In this document: positions 1 to 9,786 of the stretch, piece after piece
How the letters are laid out: the number at the start of each line of letters is the position of its first letter
Position numbering within the stretch: position 1 is the first letter of the stretch
From: Vreelandella titanicae BH1
Lineage (GTDB): Bacteria > Pseudomonadota > Gammaproteobacteria > Pseudomonadales > Halomonadaceae
Direction: 5' to 3'
Assembly (NCBI RefSeq): GCF_000336575.1
Contig: NZ_AOPO01000003.1
Coordinates: 124,001-188,000 of the forward strand
DNA: 64,000 nt
Program-made: the position numbers and the translations under genes
Notes under the pieces: model-generated
The model's database searches: none
Told to the model about the DNA's origin: nothing
The model's input: only the letters and a program-made list of their open reading frames with translations

Positions 1-2
1 CG

Positions 3-482
3 CTGCTTTCATTAGACAGCCTGTTTCGTAGCGATTATGACGACGGTAGTCTGGAGCAACTGCTATTGGCGCCGCAGCCGTTAGTCGCGCTAAGTTTGGC
101 CAAAGTGGCCGTGCATTGGCTGCTGACAGGCCTACCGTTGGCGCTGATGGCGCCGATATTGGGTATTATGCTGGCGCTGCCGGCGGGCAGCTACGCCGTG
201 CTGGCGCTGTCGCTTGCCCTGGGTACGGCAAGCTTGAGTTTGATTGGCGCCATCGGTGCGGCGTTAACCGTTGGCTTGGCACGGGGTGGAGTGCTGCTCT
301 CGCTACTGGTGCTGCCGTTGTATATCCCGGTGCTCATTTTTGGCGCAGGCGCGGTGCAGGCGGCCATTTTTGGAGAGGGTGTCTCCGCACACCTGGCTAT
401 CCTGGGCGCGCTGCTCGCCGCCTCACTCATGTTGGCGCCGTGGGCGATTGCCGCATCGCTGCGTATCAGTATTAACGGTTAA
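3..482 (+). CDS. ccmB: CcmB, heme exporter permease subunit (5' end cut off)
   Basis: This is the C-terminal about 159 codons of the CcmB membrane subunit of the CcmABCDE heme-handling ABC complex, which releases holo-CcmE during cytochrome c maturation. The frame is open from the window edge. The first visible residues ([20 protein letters not shown]) are the conserved cytoplasmic loop of CcmB, followed by four very hydrophobic segments to the stop. The internal ATG at 66 is not the true start. ccmC begins 14 bp downstream, as in standard ccm operons. Identity is firm from the loop motif plus operon context; the missing N-terminus lies outside the window. Confidence 0.93.
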   Translation: MLSLDSLFRSDYDDGSLEQLLLAPQPLVALSLAKVAVHWLLTGLPLALMAPILGIMLALPAGSYAVLALSLALGTASLSLIGAIGAALTVGLARGGVLLSLLVLPLYIPVLIFGAGAVQAAIFGEGVSAHLAILGALLAASLMLAPWAIAASLRISING

Positions 483-496
483 GGACAGGACACGCT

Positions 497-1264
497 ATGT
501 GGGCCTTTATACATAAGCTGGGATCACCCAAGTGGTTCTACGGCATTAGTGCCAAATTACAGCCCTGGTTTTGGGCCGCGGCGGCGCTGTTGATCGTCAC
601 TGGCTCGCTGTGGGGGTTGGCGTTTGCGCCAGCGGATTACCAGCAGGGTAATAGCTTCCGAATTATTTACGTCCATGTGCCGGCGGCCTTTTTGGCTCAG
701 TCTATCTTCATTGCCATGGCGGTTTCCGGCCTGGTGTTTATGGTCTGGAAAATTAAAGTCGCCGATATGGCAGCGGCGGTGATGGCGCCTCTTGGCGCAG
801 CTATGACCTTTGTCGCGCTGTTTTCCGGTGCCGTATGGGGTGTGCCCACTTGGGGAACCTGGTGGATGTGGGATGCACGGCTAACGTCAATGCTGATCTT
901 GCTGTTTTTGTACTTGGGCGTAATTGCTCTGCGTGGGGCTTTTACCAGCCGCGATAGCGCCTCACGGGCAGCCTCGGTGCTGGCCATGGTGGGGGTGATC
1001 AATATTCCCATCATCAAATACTCGGTGGACTGGTGGTACACCCTGCACCAGCCCGCTTCATTTACGCTGACCTCGCGCCCGGCCATGCCTACTGAAATGT
1101 GGCTGCCTCTGGTCATTATGGTGCTGGGTTTCTACTGCTTTTTCATTGCCTTAACGCTGATGCGCACACGCAGTGAAATTTTGCGCCGCGAAGCTAACAA
1201 GCGCTGGGTACAGGAATTGGTGACCGGCCAAGTGGTGAAAGTACCGGCAGAGGAGGCTCGCTAA
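497..1264 (+). CDS. ccmC: CcmC, heme transfer/handling protein
   Basis: Inner-membrane protein of 255 aa that binds heme and loads it onto CcmE. The tryptophan-rich heme motif WGTWWMWD is at residues 119-126. The two periplasmic His ligands fall at His60 (YVHVP) and His184 (LHQPAS), the same positions reported for E. coli CcmC. Six hydrophobic segments are visible and the length is normal for the family. The stop codon overlaps the start of ccmD (TAATG), which suggests translational coupling. Nothing unusual. Confidence 0.97.
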   Translation: MWAFIHKLGSPKWFYGISAKLQPWFWAAAALLIVTGSLWGLAFAPADYQQGNSFRIIYVHVPAAFLAQSIFIAMAVSGLVFMVWKIKVADMAAAVMAPLGAAMTFVALFSGAVWGVPTWGTWWMWDARLTSMLILLFLYLGVIALRGAFTSRDSASRAASVLAMVGVINIPIIKYSVDWWYTLHQPASFTLTSRPAMPTEMWLPLVIMVLGFYCFFIALTLMRTRSEILRREANKRWVQELVTGQVVKVPAEEAR

Positions 1265-1455
1265 TGGCGTTTGACTCATTTTCCGAATTTCTCGCCATGG
1301 GTGGTCACGCGCCTTATGTGTGGTCTGCCTGGGGCGTGACAGCGCTACTGCTGCTCGCCACCGTATGGCATGCGCGTGCTGAACAGCGCCAATTGATCAA
1401 AGGCTTGAAACGCCGTGCAAGACGCGCAAACAGCGCAAGGGGAAACGCCCAATGA
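1264..1455 (+). CDS. ccmD: CcmD, small heme exporter subunit
   Basis: Single-span protein of 63 aa that connects CcmC, CcmE and the CcmAB ABC module. It has the family layout: a short N-terminal stretch (FLAMGGHAPYVWSAWGV), one membrane helix at about residues 16-35, and a basic cytoplasmic tail rich in Arg and Lys. The start overlaps the ccmC stop (TAATG) and the stop overlaps the ccmE start (ATGA). CcmD is poorly conserved, so the name rests on size, topology and position together. Confidence 0.9.
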   Translation: MAFDSFSEFLAMGGHAPYVWSAWGVTALLLLATVWHARAEQRQLIKGLKRRARRANSARGNAQ

Positions 1456-1961
1456 CGCCTAAACGTAAACAGAAACTCTTTATTATCCTGGGCCTTGTGT
1501 CGCTGGCCGCGATTGCCGTGGGGCTGACCCTGTACGCACTGCGCGCTAACATCAATCTGTTTTTCAGCCCGGTACAGATCGCCCAGGGCGACGCGCCCAT
1601 GGAGCGGCAGATTCGCGCCGGTGGCATGGTGAAAGAGGGTTCAGTATCCCGTGACCCCGAGAGCCTGGACGTCGAGTTTGTCGTCACCGATTACGTTGAT
1701 GACCTGGAGGTCTACTACAGCGGCATTCTGCCCGACTTGTTCCGCGAAGGCCAAGGCGTGGTGGTGATCGGAGAGCTTCAGGCCGATGGTCGTTTGTACG
1801 CCGATAAAGTGCTTGCGCGCCACGATGAGAACTATATGCCCCCTGAAGTCGCCCAGGCACTTGAAGAGGCGGGCTATTCGCCAGCCGACTACCAGGCCAA
1901 AGCCGCGGAAGTGGGTAAACGCCTGGACGAAGAAGGCGTACCCCAAGCAAGCGAATACTAA
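1452..1961 (+). CDS. ccmE: CcmE, periplasmic heme chaperone
   Basis: Heme chaperone of 169 aa, anchored by an N-terminal membrane helix (about residues 9-30), with an OB-fold periplasmic domain. The covalent heme-binding histidine is His124 in LARHDENYMPPEV, with the conserved Tyr128 after it. It carries heme from CcmC to the CcmF/CcmH lyase. The ATG overlaps the ccmD stop (ATGA). The C-terminal extension after the HDENY motif is Ala/Glu-rich and looks flexible. No anomalies. Confidence 0.97.
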   Translation: MTPKRKQKLFIILGLVSLAAIAVGLTLYALRANINLFFSPVQIAQGDAPMERQIRAGGMVKEGSVSRDPESLDVEFVVTDYVDDLEVYYSGILPDLFREGQGVVVIGELQADGRLYADKVLARHDENYMPPEVAQALEEAGYSPADYQAKAAEVGKRLDEEGVPQASEY

Positions 1962-2013
1962 GACCCACCGTTTAACCGCCTTGCCTTACCGCCAGTGCTG
2001 GTTCGGAGCGCAC

Positions 2014-4047
2014 ATGTTTATCAAAATGATTCCTGAAATTGGCCACTTTGCCCTCATTATCGCGCTGCTGATGGCGGCGGTGCAGGCCGTGATGCCGCTG
2101 GCCGGTGCCGCCACCCGGCGCCCGCTGTGGATGGCCTATGGTCAGCCCATGGCGGTGGGGCAGTTTGTGTTTATTGCCATTGCCTACGCCTGTTTGACCG
2201 CCAGCTATATGCTGGACGATTTTAGCGTGGCGAACGTGGCCAACAACTCCAACTCGCTGCTGCCCTGGTACTACAAGTTCAGCGCGGTGTGGGGCAACCA
2301 TGAAGGGTCGGTGCTGCTGTGGAGCTTTATGCTCGCGGGCTGGGGGTGTGCGGCCAGCCTGTTTACCGGCAACCTGCCGCGGGATATGGTCGCGCGAGTA
2401 ATGGGCGTGATGGGTATGGTTTGCGTCGGCTTCTTACTGTTTATTCTGATGACATCGAACCCCTTCGAGCGGCTACTGCCCGGTATGCCCCAGGATGGCG
2501 CCGACCTTAACCCGCTGTTGCAAGACTTCGGGCTAGTAGTGCATCCGCCGATGCTCTACATGGGCTATGTGGGCTTTTCCGTGGTCTTTGCATTTGCCAT
2601 TGCAGCGCTGATGGGCGGTCGTTTAGACGCGGCCTGGACGCGCTGGGCAAGGCCCTGGACGAATCTGGCCTGGGCATTCCTGACCGTGGGTATCGCGTTA
2701 GGCAGTTGGTGGGCCTATTACGAGCTTGGCTGGGGTGGCTGGTGGTTCTGGGATCCGGTCGAAAACGCTTCACTGCTGCCCTGGCTGACGGGAACCGCAC
2801 TGGTTCACTCACTCGCGGTCACCGAGAAGCGCGGCTCGTTTAAAAGCTGGACCGTGCTGCTGGCGATCTCGACCTTCTCGCTGTCGCTAATGGGCACTTT
2901 CCTGGTTCGCTCTGGGGTGCTGACCTCGGTGCATGCGTTCGCTAACGACCCGGCCCGCGGTTTCTTTATCCTGATGCTGCTGGCCATTACGGTAACGCTG
3001 TCGCTGCTGGTGTTTGCCCTGCGCGCTCCGCGGGTAAGTCATAAGGTGGGGTTTAACTGGCTCTCCCGGGATGCGCTGCTGCTGGTTAATAATATCTTTC
3101 TGGTGATTATGACCGTCACCGTGCTACTGGGTACCGTCTATCCGCTGATTCTGGATTCTCTGGGGCTGGGGAAAATCAGCGTGGGCCCGCCTTACTTTAA
3201 TACCCTGTTTGTGCCGCTTACCGTGTTGATGTGTATCTTTATGGGGCTTGGCTCGGTAACGCGCTGGAAGAGCATGGCGGCACGGGATCTGATTCGTAAA
3301 CTGTGGTTAGCAGGTGTGGCCGCATTGGTGATCGGCATATTAATGCCGCTGCTGTACCGTGGCGAGTGGAACCTGTTTGTCTCCCTGGGCATTGTCTCTG
3401 CACTCTGGATTGTGCTGCCGATGGTGCGCGATGTATTCGATAAAACCCGCCACGCCAGTTCGTTTTTGGCCGGTGTTCGTAAGCTCTCCCTGGCTTATTG
3501 GGGCATGGTGCTGGGGCACGTAGGTGTTGCGGTCACTATCGTCGGCGTGACGGTAGTGTCCAACTACAACATTGAGCGCAACGTGCGCATGTCGCCGGGC
3601 ACCACGGTCGAAGTCGCGGGCTATCAGTTCACCATGACCGAGTTAACCGAGCGTCGTGGCGCTAACTTCCTGGCGGATACCTCGATTCTACAAGTGCAGC
3701 GCGGCGACTCAGGCAGCAGCTTTACCATGCGGCCCGAAAAGCGTCTCTACCTGGCCACCGGTATGCCGATGACGCAAGTGGCCCTGCGCCCAGGGCTGTT
3801 CCGCGACCTCTATGTCGCCATGGGTGAGAACCTGGGCGATGGCAGTTGGGCAATGCGGGTGCAGTATAAGCCGTTCGTCCGTTGGCTCTGGCTGGGCGCA
3901 CTGCTAATGGCGTTTGGCGGTGTATTGGCGGTGCTCGACAAGCGCTACCGCCGTACCGCATCCACCCGTGAAGCGCCCAAAGTGGCTAGCCAGGATGATA
4001 GTACTCAGAACAGTACTCAAAATGGCGCACGGGAGGCCACGGCATGA
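2014..4047 (+). CDS. ccmF: CcmF, cytochrome c heme lyase subunit
   Basis: Large polytopic protein of 677 aa that joins heme from holo-CcmE to apocytochrome c. The WWD motif reads WGGWWFWDPVENAS, followed by conserved His residues (TGTALVHSLAV), and about 14 hydrophobic segments are visible. The open frame extends upstream to 1786 but overlaps ccmE. The ATG at 2014 has GGAG six bases upstream and opens with MFIKMIPEIGHFALI, the normal CcmF N-terminus; ATG 2026 (MIPEIGHFAL) is an alternative. The stop overlaps the ccmG start (ATGA). Confidence 0.97.
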   Translation: MFIKMIPEIGHFALIIALLMAAVQAVMPLAGAATRRPLWMAYGQPMAVGQFVFIAIAYACLTASYMLDDFSVANVANNSNSLLPWYYKFSAVWGNHEGSVLLWSFMLAGWGCAASLFTGNLPRDMVARVMGVMGMVCVGFLLFILMTSNPFERLLPGMPQDGADLNPLLQDFGLVVHPPMLYMGYVGFSVVFAFAIAALMGGRLDAAWTRWARPWTNLAWAFLTVGIALGSWWAYYELGWGGWWFWDPVENASLLPWLTGTALVHSLAVTEKRGSFKSWTVLLAISTFSLSLMGTFLVRSGVLTSVHAFANDPARGFFILMLLAITVTLSLLVFALRAPRVSHKVGFNWLSRDALLLVNNIFLVIMTVTVLLGTVYPLILDSLGLGKISVGPPYFNTLFVPLTVLMCIFMGLGSVTRWKSMAARDLIRKLWLAGVAALVIGILMPLLYRGEWNLFVSLGIVSALWIVLPMVRDVFDKTRHASSFLAGVRKLSLAYWGMVLGHVGVAVTIVGVTVVSNYNIERNVRMSPGTTVEVAGYQFTMTELTERRGANFLADTSILQVQRGDSGSSFTMRPEKRLYLATGMPMTQVALRPGLFRDLYVAMGENLGDGSWAMRVQYKPFVRWLWLGALLMAFGGVLAVLDKRYRRTASTREAPKVASQDDSTQNSTQNGAREATA

Positions 4048-4571
4048 AGCGACGGCTACTGCTATTACTGTTGCCGGTGTGTTTTTTAGCCCTGGCGCTG
4101 TTCTTTTACCAAGGCCTCTCGCTGGACCCCTCCCAGCGGGATTCAGCGCTGATGGCGCGGGATTTCCCGACCTTTGAAGCAAGCACGCTGCGTGATGAGA
4201 ATCGCCGCGTTGACCAAACGCTGTTAGAGGGTGAAGTGACGCTGGTGAATGTGTGGGGCGAGTGGTGTCCGGCCTGTAAGCAGGAGATGCCGCAACTGCT
4301 GGAACTGGCTGATAACGACATTCGCATGGTCGGGGTCAACTACCGCGATACCCGCGAGAAAGGCATGCAGTTTCTCAGCGAATTTGGCGATCCGTTTGAA
4401 GTTAATATTTTTGATCCGGAAGGCGAGCTAGGGTTTGATCTTGGCGTCTACGGCGCCCCGGAGACATTCCTGGTCGATGCCGACGGGGTCATTCGCTATC
4501 ACCATAAAGGCTACGTATCACCGCAAGACGTGCGCGAGCGAATTCTTCCGGAGGTGGAAAAATGGCGCTAA
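4044..4571 (+). CDS. ccmG: CcmG/DsbE, thiol:disulfide interchange protein
   Basis: Membrane-anchored periplasmic thioredoxin-fold protein of 175 aa that keeps apocytochrome c or CcmH cysteines reduced for heme attachment. There is an N-terminal signal anchor (residues 4-24). The active site is WGEWCPACK with Cys75 and Cys78, and the conserved GVYGAPETFLVD segment carries the cis-proline. Both the CPAC variant and the acidic WGEWC context are typical of CcmG rather than general thioredoxins. It overlaps ccmF by ATGA and ccmH by ten bases. Confidence 0.96.
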   Translation: MKRRLLLLLLPVCFLALALFFYQGLSLDPSQRDSALMARDFPTFEASTLRDENRRVDQTLLEGEVTLVNVWGEWCPACKQEMPQLLELADNDIRMVGVNYRDTREKGMQFLSEFGDPFEVNIFDPEGELGFDLGVYGAPETFLVDADGVIRYHHKGYVSPQDVRERILPEVEKWR

Positions 4572-5032
4572 TGCGAACCATGGCAGCGCTACTACTGCTG
4601 GTCATAGCGTTTGGTGCAGCGGCAGGTGGTATCGAACTGCGCGAATTTGACGACCCGGTCATGGAGAAGCGCTATCACGATTTAACCGCCTCCATGCGCT
4701 GCCCACTGTGTGAAAACCAAGCCATAAACGATTCCGATGCACCCATTTCGGCAGATATGCGTGAGCGGGTTTATCAACTGTTGCAAGACGGGCAGTCGGA
4801 TATCGAAATTATCAACCATATGGTGCAGCGGTTTGGTGAATATATTCTCTACAACCCGCGTTTAGAGAGCCGTACCTACCTGCTTTGGGGCTTGCCCATC
4901 GCCCTGGTGTTGCTAGGTGCAATGGTGGTTGTGCTGATGATTCGCGCCCGCCGTAACGCCTCTGCTAAAGCGTTGAGCGCCGAAGAACGCCAGCGCATAG
5001 ACGCGCTGACTAACCGTAAGGGGTCTTCATGA
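4562..5032 (+). CDS. ccmH: CcmH (CcmL-type), apocytochrome c thioreduction protein
   Basis: Protein of 156 aa with a signal peptide (about residues 1-22), the redox motif RCPLCENQ (Cys47, Cys50) in a three-helix periplasmic domain, and one C-terminal membrane helix (LLWGLPIALVLLGAMVVVLMI). It presents apocytochrome CXXCH thiols to CcmF. The ATG at 4562 has GGAGG upstream and overlaps ccmG; an ATG at 4571 is an alternative. This is the short CcmH form. The TPR half found in E. coli CcmH is encoded separately by the next gene, ccmI. Confidence 0.95.
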   Translation: MALMRTMAALLLLVIAFGAAAGGIELREFDDPVMEKRYHDLTASMRCPLCENQAINDSDAPISADMRERVYQLLQDGQSDIEIINHMVQRFGEYILYNPRLESRTYLLWGLPIALVLLGAMVVVLMIRARRNASAKALSAEERQRIDALTNRKGSS

Positions 5033-6267
5033 CGCTGCTCTGGATAGCCATTGCCATTCTACTGCTCCCCGCGCTGTGGCTGCTGGTTTCGCCGCTAAGA
5101 AACGCGCGTGCCCTGCATGACCAGCAGCGCGATTTTGAAGCCAACGACACTTCCGCCGAGCAGAACGTGGCGATTTTCAAGCGCCGCTTGGCGTCACTGG
5201 AAGCGGCTCTTGAACGCGGCGACATAGATGCCGCACGCTTTGAGGAAGACCGGCTGGAACTCGAGCGCAGCCTGCTGGAAGACACTGCTTTTCGCGAGCG
5301 TCGGCCGCTAAAGGCTGCCAGCGCCGGCCGTATTGTCGTGCCTGTGGTGATGCTCGCTGTGGTCGCTGTTAGCGTTATTTGGTATCAGCAAAAGGGCGCT
5401 GAGGGCGACCTGGTGCTACTGGCCGTGCAGCAAGAAGTGCAGAACGACCCTGATGGATCGCTTGCCATGTATATCGAGCGCATGGAGGAGCAGGCCGAAC
5501 GCCAGCCGGATAATCCCAATGTGTGGAGCGAGCTGTTTCCGCTCTACCGTGAAACCGGACAAATGCCCAAGGCTGTGGACGCCCTGGAGCGCCTGATCGA
5601 GATTGAAGGGCGCATTCCACCGCTGCTTGCGCAGTTGGCGCAAATTCGTTTCTTTATGGCTGAGCGCGAGCTTACCGACGAAGTACAAGCGTTGGTCGAC
5701 GAGACGTTGGAGCAGGATCCCCGCCAGCCCACCGTGCTGGGCTTGCTGGGCATTAATGCCTTCGACAACGGCGATTACGAGCAGGCTATTGACCACTGGC
5801 GCCGGGCGATTGCCAATATCGAGGATCCCAACACTGTGTCCTCGCTACGCGACGGCATTCGCGTGGCTCAGGAGCGATTGGGTATTGAACCCGAAGAAGC
5901 CGTCACCGAGGGCACCGGCATTCGTGTGCGTGTCTCGCTGGATGAAGAGCTCGTCGGGCGTGTGGATGGCGATGCCAGCGTCTTTATTACCGCCCGCGAT
6001 ATTGAGGGCGAGTTACCGCCCCTGGCCGTGGTGCGGGCACAGGTATCCGAGCTGCCTATGACCGTGACGCTAGATAACAGTGTCGCGATGTCTCCCCAGG
6101 CGCAAATATCCCAGGTACAGGAAGCCCGTTTAGTGGTGCGTGTTTCTCCTTCTGGCCAAGCAGCGCCCCAGCCCGGGGATCTGTTTGGTGACCTTGAGAG
6201 CGTCAGCATCGGGCCAATTGAAGACGACGAAGCGGCCGAAGTGGTGATTAACCGTGTCTTTGAATAA
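5029..6267 (+). CDS. ccmI: CcmI, apocytochrome c chaperone with TPR domain
   Basis: Protein of 412 aa. Membrane helix 1 is at residues 2-22, followed by a cytoplasmic coiled-coil loop rich in Arg/Glu, a second helix at about 98-116 (IVVPVVMLAVVAVSVIWYQQ), and then periplasmic TPR repeats (about 150-290: NVWSELFPLYRETGQMPKAVDALERL and following). A beta-rich C-terminal domain comes last. It captures the C-terminal helix of apocytochrome c and delivers it to the CcmFGH complex. The start overlaps the ccmH stop (ATGA). Last gene of the ccm operon. Confidence 0.93.
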   Translation: MTLLWIAIAILLLPALWLLVSPLRNARALHDQQRDFEANDTSAEQNVAIFKRRLASLEAALERGDIDAARFEEDRLELERSLLEDTAFRERRPLKAASAGRIVVPVVMLAVVAVSVIWYQQKGAEGDLVLLAVQQEVQNDPDGSLAMYIERMEEQAERQPDNPNVWSELFPLYRETGQMPKAVDALERLIEIEGRIPPLLAQLAQIRFFMAERELTDEVQALVDETLEQDPRQPTVLGLLGINAFDNGDYEQAIDHWRRAIANIEDPNTVSSLRDGIRVAQERLGIEPEEAVTEGTGIRVRVSLDEELVGRVDGDASVFITARDIEGELPPLAVVRAQVSELPMTVTLDNSVAMSPQAQISQVQEARLVVRVSPSGQAAPQPGDLFGDLESVSIGPIEDDEAAEVVINRVFE

Positions 6268-6291
6268 TCGCAACAGGAACGCCGCTTCGGT

Positions 6292-9200
6292 ATGCGCTTA
6301 ACGTCGATTCGCTTAGTCGGGTTTAAGTCCTTTGTGGATCCCGTCACGGTGCCCTTTGATGGCAATATGACCGCCATCGTAGGCCCCAACGGCTGCGGTA
6401 AATCCAATATTATTGACGCCGTGCGCTGGGTAATGGGGGAGTCATCCGCCAAAACCCTGCGCGGCGAATCCATGGCCGACGTTATCTTTAACGGCTCCAC
6501 CGGCCGTAAACCGATCAGCCAGGCGTCCATAGAACTCAAGTTCGACAACCGCGATGGCGGCATGGGCGGCGTTTACGCCCAGTATGCGGAAATTGCCGTT
6601 AAGCGCTTGGTCACCCGCGACGGACAATCCAACTACTTCTTTAATGGCCAGAAATGCCGTCGGCGCGATATCGCCGACCTGTTTATGGGTACCGGCCTGG
6701 GGCCGCGTTCCTACGCGATTATCGGCCAGGGGATGATCTCGCGGTTGATCGAAGCCCGCCCCGACGACCTGCGCTCGACGCTTGAAGAGGCCGCGGGTAT
6801 CTCCAAGTACAAAGAGCGCCGCCGGGAAACCGAAAACCGCATGCGGCGAACCCAGGAGAACCTGGAGCGTCTGGACGATATTCGCGAAGAGTTGGATAAA
6901 CAGCTAGAGCGCCTCAAACGTCAGGCCGAAGCCGCCAAGCGCTACCAGGATCTCAAGGAACAGGAGTATCGGCTCAAGGGCGAGCTGGCGCTGCTGCGCG
7001 GGCGTGCCCTGCGTGCCGAGCAATCGCATCAAGAGAGCCGCGTCCGCGAATTGGAAATAGCGGTAGAAAAAGATGTCTTCGGTGTCCGCCAGTGCGAAAC
7101 CCGCCTGGAGCAGGCCCGGGAGCAGCACGACGAACTTTCTGAGGTGCTCGATCGCCATCAGCAGCAGTTCTTTGAAACCACTACGCGCATCGCCCGTTTA
7201 GAACAGGATCAGGCCCACCGGCGTAGCCGTGAAACCCAACTGGCCAGCGACATCGCCACGGCTCGGCGCGAATTGGACGAGCAGCGCCGCGTTAGTGAAG
7301 GCGATCAGGAGCGTTTAGCCGCCATTGACGAGCGCTTTGAAGATTTACTCCCCGAACACGAAGCGCTGGAGGAGCAGCTCGAAAGCCTGGAGCAGGCGTT
7401 GTCCGACGCGTCTCCCGCGCTGGAAGCCGCCGAGCAGCAGTGGGCCGATGCCGAAACCCGCTGGCGGGATGCCAGCCGCGATGCGGATCGCAGCCAGGAT
7501 CAGTTGCGCGACCTTGAACAGCGTATTCAGCGCTTACAGGCGGAAAATCAGCGCCGCCGTCAGCAGCGCAGCGAGGTAGCCGATCTCACCGCGCTGCGTG
7601 AAGAGCACGCTGTGTGCCAGGCGCAGTTGACCGAGGCCGAGGAGCAGTCGGAAGGTTTTCAAACCCAGCGGGATCAATGGCAGCAGCGCTACGGCGATGC
7701 TAAAGCAGCCTACCAGCAGGCCACTCAGACGCGGGACAATCAGCGCGCTGAACTCAGTCAGCGCCAGGGGGAGTTAGCCTCACTTCAAGCGTTGATTGAT
7801 GCCGCCCTGGTGGATCACGATCCTGCTATTGGCACGACCTTGGAAGCGTATGGTTTAGCGGATGCCCCCCAACTGGGTGAAGCACTGCAGGTTGAGCCCG
7901 GCTGGGAAACGCTGGTGTCCTGGCTGCTCGCGCCCTGGCTCAATGCCCGCCTGGTGAACCGCCACCAACTGGCCGCTTTACCTGAAGCCTTAGCCACGGA
8001 GTGGCGGCTGATTGATCAAACACCACCCGCCGCCTCAACCTCTGGCCAGCGATTAGACAGCTTGGTCAAAGGCGCCGGTGCGTTGGGTGAATGGTTAGCG
8101 AGCATTCACTATACGCAAACGGCAGAACAAGCGGAGGCGCAGGTAGCGCACCTCGCACCTGGCGAAAGCGTGGTAAGCCAGGATGGCGTTTGGCTGGGCC
8201 GCGGCTGGCTGAACCAGCAGGCCAACGGCGAAGGTATCGACGGGCTGCTATTAACGCGCCGCCGCTACGCCGAACTGACCGCCCAGCGCGAAAGCGAAGA
8301 AGAAGCGCTGGCGCTGGCAGAAGCGCAGTGTGAAGCGGCCAGTGAAACCATTGAAACCCTGGAACAGGCCCGTGAACAGCAGGCCGAACAGGAGCGCGCC
8401 CACGCCGCCACCCTGCAACAGCTGGCGGTAAAAGAGCGCAGCCTGGCCCAGCGCTTGGAACATCTGGAGAGTCGCGCCACTGAACTCGATGAAGAGCTTG
8501 CCCAGCTGCAAGAAGATGAGGCAGAGTTAGCGCTTACCATCGACGAGCAGCGTGCCCGCTGGCATGTGGCGATGGAACAGTTGGAAAGCGCGGCGCAAGC
8601 GCGGGAAACCAGCGCCGAACAGCGCAACCGGCAGCGTGAAGCGCGTGACCAGTTGACCCAGCAGCACGCCCCGCTCAAAGCGCAGCAGCAGGCGCTGGCG
8701 CTGGAGCGTGAACGCTTGAGTGCCGAGCGCGATAGTCTGCGCTCACAGCAGGCGCGTTCAAGTGACTCTGAAGAGCGGCTCTCGCTGCGGATTGCCGAGC
8801 TGGAAGAGTCACGGGAAATGCTGATCGAACCCGACGAGCTGGCCGGTGAAGAGCTTGAGGAGCTGCTTCATCAGCGCGAGCAGCAGGAAGGGCGCTTAAA
8901 CGCCACTCGTCAGCAGGCTCAGGCACTGGCAGAACAGCTGCGTAACGATGAACTTGCCCGCCAGCAGCACGAGCGCAACCTGGAACAGAGCCGCGAGCAG
9001 CTCCAGCAGCGGCGCATGGACGTGCAGGCGCTGGCGCTTAAAGCCACCACCCAGGATGAGCAGCTAGCTGAGCTTGGTCATAACGTCGAGACTCTTGCCG
9101 AACAGTTACCCCAGGAAGCGACGGAAACCCGTTGGCAGGAACGCCTGGAAAGCACCACGGATAAAATTCGCCGCTTGGGGGCGATCAACCTCGCTGCCAT

Positions 9201-9786
9201 TGAGGAGTACGACCAGCAGGCCGAGCGGCGAAATTATCTGGAAGCGCAGCATGCTGAGCTGACCGAAGCGCTGGAAACCCTCGAAAGGGCGATTAAGCGT
9301 ATCGATCAAGAAACCCGTGTGCGTTTCCGCGAAACCTTTGATCAGGTGAACACTGGGCTACAAACCCTTTTCCCTCGCGTATTCGGCGGCGGTGCTGCAT
9401 GGCTAACGCTAACCGGCGATGATCTGTTGGAAACCGGCGTGGCGATTATGGCCCGCCCGCCGGGTAAGAAGAACAGCACCATTCATCTGCTCTCGGGCGG
9501 CGAGAAGGCGCTGACTGCGCTGTCGCTGGTATTTGCGATCTTTCAGCTTAACCCCGCGCCGTTCTGTATGCTGGATGAAGTCGATGCCCCCTTGGATGAC
9601 GCCAACGTGGGCCGTTACGCCAGGCTGGTGAAAGAGATGTCTGAAAACGTTCAGTTTATCTACATCACCCACAACAAGATTGCCATGGAAGCCGCCGAGC
9701 GCTTGATGGGTGTCACCATGCAAGAGCCCGGCGTATCGCGGTTAGTCTCGGTGGGTATTGAAGAAGCGGCGGCGCTGGTCGATTAA
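6292..9786 (+). CDS. smc: Smc, chromosome condensation/segregation ATPase
   Basis: Protein of 1164 aa with full SMC architecture. The Walker A motif GPNGCGKS is at residues 31-38. Two long Gln/Glu/Arg-rich coiled-coil arms flank a hinge domain at about residues 500-640. The ABC signature LSGGEKALTAL is at about 1066 and Walker B CMLDEVDAPLDD at about 1092. It folds and segregates chromosomes with ScpA/ScpB, which are not in this window. The gene follows ccmI by 24 bp and precedes zipA, an order I recognise from pseudomonads and halomonads (smc-zipA-ligA). Confidence 0.97.
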   Translation: MRLTSIRLVGFKSFVDPVTVPFDGNMTAIVGPNGCGKSNIIDAVRWVMGESSAKTLRGESMADVIFNGSTGRKPISQASIELKFDNRDGGMGGVYAQYAEIAVKRLVTRDGQSNYFFNGQKCRRRDIADLFMGTGLGPRSYAIIGQGMISRLIEARPDDLRSTLEEAAGISKYKERRRETENRMRRTQENLERLDDIREELDKQLERLKRQAEAAKRYQDLKEQEYRLKGELALLRGRALRAEQSHQESRVRELEIAVEKDVFGVRQCETRLEQAREQHDELSEVLDRHQQQFFETTTRIARLEQDQAHRRSRETQLASDIATARRELDEQRRVSEGDQERLAAIDERFEDLLPEHEALEEQLESLEQALSDASPALEAAEQQWADAETRWRDASRDADRSQDQLRDLEQRIQRLQAENQRRRQQRSEVADLTALREEHAVCQAQLTEAEEQSEGFQTQRDQWQQRYGDAKAAYQQATQTRDNQRAELSQRQGELASLQALIDAALVDHDPAIGTTLEAYGLADAPQLGEALQVEPGWETLVSWLLAPWLNARLVNRHQLAALPEALATEWRLIDQTPPAASTSGQRLDSLVKGAGALGEWLASIHYTQTAEQAEAQVAHLAPGESVVSQDGVWLGRGWLNQQANGEGIDGLLLTRRRYAELTAQRESEEEALALAEAQCEAASETIETLEQAREQQAEQERAHAATLQQLAVKERSLAQRLEHLESRATELDEELAQLQEDEAELALTIDEQRARWHVAMEQLESAAQARETSAEQRNRQREARDQLTQQHAPLKAQQQALALERERLSAERDSLRSQQARSSDSEERLSLRIAELEESREMLIEPDELAGEELEELLHQREQQEGRLNATRQQAQALAEQLRNDELARQQHERNLEQSREQLQQRRMDVQALALKATTQDEQLAELGHNVETLAEQLPQEATETRWQERLESTTDKIRRLGAINLAAIEEYDQQAERRNYLEAQHAELTEALETLERAIKRIDQETRVRFRETFDQVNTGLQTLFPRVFGGGAAWLTLTGDDLLETGVAIMARPPGKKNSTIHLLSGGEKALTALSLVFAIFQLNPAPFCMLDEVDAPLDDANVGRYARLVKEMSENVQFIYITHNKIAMEAAERLMGVTMQEPGVSRLVSVGIEEAAALVD

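Noticed and set aside
1786..2013. N-terminal extension of ccmF
   Set aside because: It overlaps ccmE in another frame and has no similarity to CcmF. The ATG at 2014 has a proper ribosome-binding site.
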